A stretch of 5,741 bases of DNA from an uncultured Oscillibacter sp. (GTDB lineage Bacteria; Bacillota; Clostridia; Oscillospirales; Oscillospiraceae). Positions 3,690 to 5,741 of this stretch are shown here, one piece after another. The translations under genes and the position numbers were made by a program. Under the pieces are notes generated by a model. That model made no database searches. It was not told the DNA's origin and saw only the letters and a list, made by a program, of their open reading frames with translations. Where the stretch lies: the NCBI GenBank assembly GCA_910588175.1, contig CAJUQQ010000021.1, positions 1-5,741 of the forward strand, in the 5' to 3' direction. Position 1 is the first letter of the stretch. Each line of letters starts with the position of its first letter.

Positions 3690-5741
3690 CTAATACCGCC
3701 CCGTCCAATCGCTCATCAGCAGCACCGGCAGGGTCCACAGCAGCAGGAATACCTCCAGCGCCAGGGGGTTCAGCAATTCATAGGCCCCCAGGCTGGTGAG
3801 GTAAAAGGTCAGCAGGGTCCCGGCCCAGCCCCCCAGCAGCGAGATGGCCGCCGCCCGGCGGACGGCCTTGCAGAGGCGGAGACTCCCCGCCACCGCCTCG
3901 GCGTAGGGCAGCAGTCCCTCCCGGAACAGCAGCGCCCGGGGCAGGTCCCGGTCCTTCTCCGCCTCGCTGAGGGCCACCCGCTCCGTCAGGCCCGGATACT
4001 CCATGTGGACGTTCCGGCTGAACTTCCGCTTGATGAGGGAGGGGGTGATGTTGGGGTCCCGGGAGGCCAGGATGGGCTGGATGCGGCTCCGCTGCATCAG
4101 CCGCAGGGCAAAGTCCACGTTCTCCGCCGGGTTGTACTTCACGGCGAAGGCCGCCCTCAGCTCCCGGTCCACCGCCAGGAAAATCCCGGTTCTCAAATTC
4201 ACGTCCGGCGGCAGGCGGATGTCCATCTTCCGCATGAAGGCGGCGCTGCCCATCAGCACGGACTCGCCCTTGATGGTGCCGGACCAGCCGCCCTCCTCGT
4301 AAAAGCTGAAACCGTCCACCTTTTCATAGCGGCCCCCCTCGCTGCGGACCAGGCTGTTGAACAGGCGCTCCAGCCCGCTTCCGGCGGCCCGGGCCATGGA
4401 GGCCGCCAGGGAGAGGGCCTGCTCCTGGGTTTCGGCGTAGAGCTTCCGCCCGTTGAGCTGGACGGTGCCCGGGGGAAAGAGGTCCGTGTCGGTGACGATC
4501 ATCCGCCGCCTGGCGCTGATCTTCTGGGCCCCGGCCCAGCCCGCCACGGCGCAGCCGGTTTTTTGCAGGTGCTCCGCCAGTCTGGACCAGGGCAGCGCCC
4601 AGCACAGGGGCAGGGAGAAGGTGCCCGCCGCCAGAAGGATGGCGGAGAGATTCAGCAGGAAGTCCCCGCCCCGGTCCTGTCCCACGGAGCTCAGCAGGGC
4701 GAAAACCACCGCCGCCGCCAGAAACACCGGCAGCAGCGCCGTCTGCCAGAGGGTGGCGGCGTCGCTCCGGGCGGCGGTGGTGAAGAAGCCGGGGACGGAC
4801 CCCCGCTGCTTACAGGCCCCCTGGGGCGTGCTGGCGACGAGATAGGGCGGGTCGTCGTCCACGGCGGCGGCCCGGAGCATGTCGTAATTCCCCTTGCTCT
4901 CCCGCCGGACGCCCCACTGGGCAAACACCAGGGAAAGGCAGCCCACGGAGGCATAGGGCGCCCCGCCGCCTCCCCGCCCCAGCAGCCGGAGGGCGCAGTC
5001 CGCGCCGGAGACCAGAACGGCCAGGGACACCAGCAGCTCCGCCACGCAGCGGCGGCGGGGCAGCATGCCGAAGCCCTTGACAAACACATGGCGGCACAGC
5101 ACCGCCGTCAGACCCAGGCAGACCAGCAGAAACGCGCTCTGCGCCCGGGGGTCCCCGGACCAGTAGGGCACTTTGACCTGGTACCGCTCCAGAAGCAAAA
5201 GCAGCGTGGGGGGCAGGGCCGTGACCAGGGGGAGAATCACCGTGTGCTTCCGCCGGATGTAGAGCTGCCGGGCGGCGTGGGCCGCCTCCCAAAGGCTGGG
5301 CTCCGGGCCGATGGGCTCGGGCTCCGGCTCGGGTTCTGGCTCTGGCGGAGGAGGAATCGTCTCCGTCTCCTCCAGGGGCTTGCGGCTGAACAGGCCCCGC
5401 CGGGGGGGCAGGATGGGCTCCCGGGCCTCCTCCATCACCGCGTCCACGGTGCTGCCCACCACGTCCTCCAGGGACATGGGCCGGGGGTGGGGGATGGCCC
5501 GTCCGGAGGCGTCCTTCCCGGCCTCCTCCAAGGGGTCCGGAACCGGAGCGGGCTCCGGCGGGGTCTCCGCCGCGTCAGGCTCCGGCACGGCGGGGGCCTC
5601 CTCCGGCGCGGCGGGCTCCGGCGTTACGGGAGGCTCCGGAACAGCGGCAGCCTCCGGCGTTACGGGAGGCTCCGGCACGGCGGGGGCCTCCTCCGTCACA
5701 GGAGGCTTCGAAACCACAGCGGCCTCCTCCGGCGCGGCAGC
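3690..5741 (-). CDS. P-type ATPase-like membrane protein lacking catalytic motifs (partial, N-terminus outside window)
   Basis: The frame is open to the window edge; numbering here is from the GTG at 5717, giving 675 residues, and that GTG is probably not the true start. Residues 1-140 are rich in Pro, Glu and Ala, with 12-residue repeats and a PEPEPEPEPEP run. About six membrane segments follow (near 160-178, 195-214, 224-246, 255-270, 326-345 and 354-376), then a soluble domain (380-620) and two more segments (622-640, 647-670). This order fits the heavy-metal (P1B) type of P-type ATPase. At the phosphorylation site, normally DKTGT, it reads VTDTDLFPPG (408-417), keeping only an aspartate. 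The TGD position reads ASRD (551-554). No TGES or GDGxND motif is seen. The protein is therefore probably not a working pump; a scaffold or regulator is possible. It is an intact frame, so not an ordinary pseudogene. Family assignment is by motif layout. Confidence 0.7.
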   Translation of the reverse strand, partial: AAAPEEAAVVSKPPVTEEAPAVPEPPVTPEAAAVPEPPVTPEPAAPEEAPAVPEPDAAETPPEPAPVPDPLEEAGKDASGRAIPHPRPMSLEDVVGSTVDAVMEEAREPILPPRRGLFSRKPLEETETIPPPPEPEPEPEPEPIGPEPSLWEAAHAARQLYIRRKHTVILPLVTALPPTLLLLLERYQVKVPYWSGDPRAQSAFLLVCLGLTAVLCRHVFVKGFGMLPRRRCVAELLVSLAVLVSGADCALRLLGRGGGGAPYASVGCLSLVFAQWGVRRESKGNYDMLRAAAVDDDPPYLVASTPQGACKQRGSVPGFFTTAARSDAATLWQTALLPVFLAAAVVFALLSSVGQDRGGDFLLNLSAILLAAGTFSLPLCWALPWSRLAEHLQKTGCAVAGWAGAQKISARRRMIVTDTDLFPPGTVQLNGRKLYAETQEQALSLAASMARAAGSGLERLFNSLVRSEGGRYEKVDGFSFYEEGGWSGTIKGESVLMGSAAFMRKMDIRLPPDVNLRTGIFLAVDRELRAAFAVKYNPAENVDFALRLMQRSRIQPILASRDPNITPSLIKRKFSRNVHMEYPGLTERVALSEAEKDRDLPRALLFREGLLPYAEAVAGSLRLCKAVRRAAAISLLGGWAGTLLTFYLTSLGAYELLNPLALEVFLLLWTLPVLLMSDWTGRY
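5580..5695. repeat. In-frame repeats in the Pro/Glu/Ala-rich coding segment
   Basis: A 24-base sequence (5616-5639) recurs exactly at 5652-5675, a 36-base period equal to 12 residues (the PPVTPE and AAAVPE type units). A second 25-base sequence at 5581-5605 recurs at 5671-5695. The periods are multiples of three, so copy number could change without breaking the frame. The segment is likely an unfolded linker or spacer on the cytosolic side. Confidence 0.8.

Noticed and set aside
3634..3738. Longer start for the HAD phosphatase at 3738
   Set aside because: The extra 35 residues do not resemble the family, would overlap the upstream gene, and lack a ribosome binding site as good as the AAGGAG before 3633.

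Overview
The window looks like a GC-rich chromosomal segment from an anaerobic Clostridia species, most likely gut Oscillospiraceae (Flavonifractor/Oscillibacter-like). This is inferred from the ferredoxin-dependent 2-oxoacid oxidoreductase, the AAGGAG/AGGAGG-type ribosome binding sites, the GC-rich codon use and the low-GC promoters. No species can be named from the sequence alone. All three long genes read leftward (minus strand), and two of them are cut by the window edges.

Layout. (1) 1-1468, minus: first 489 residues of an IorA-type indolepyruvate:ferredoxin oxidoreductase alpha subunit, with its own predicted promoter and leader hairpin to 1625. (2) 1638-2740: about 1.1 kb with no long gene, built of two related units (1638-2208 and 2254-2740). 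Each unit carries a 25-codon plus-strand ORF whose last codons run into a bidirectional terminator hairpin. Facing each ORF is a minus-strand promoter with both hexamers exactly consensus (TTGACA, 17 bp, TATAAT), placed to make a short RNA antisense to the 3' end of the ORF's mRNA. A structured repeat lies outside the promoter. (3) 2788-3633, minus: a Cof-type HAD phosphatase. (4) 3690-5741, minus: a membrane protein that looks like a P-type ATPase with its catalytic motifs eroded, preceded by a Pro/Glu/Ala-rich repetitive N-terminus that continues beyond the window.

How the parts work together. Genes 3 and 4 are co-oriented with a 56-base gap and could share a transcript. iorA appears to be a separate unit. 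The middle region is the most interesting part. The convergent sense/antisense arrangement over a shared terminator resembles type I toxin-antitoxin loci of the Fst/par or TxpA/RatA kind, although I do not recognise the peptide family. The same region holds three copies of a three-hairpin repeat: one on plus (1661-1820) and two on minus (2000-2207, 2532-2739). Five base pairs differ between the plus and minus copies by changes on both sides of the stem, so pairing has been kept while sequence changed.

These conclusions come from reading the sequence by eye. No database search, folding program or expression data were available.
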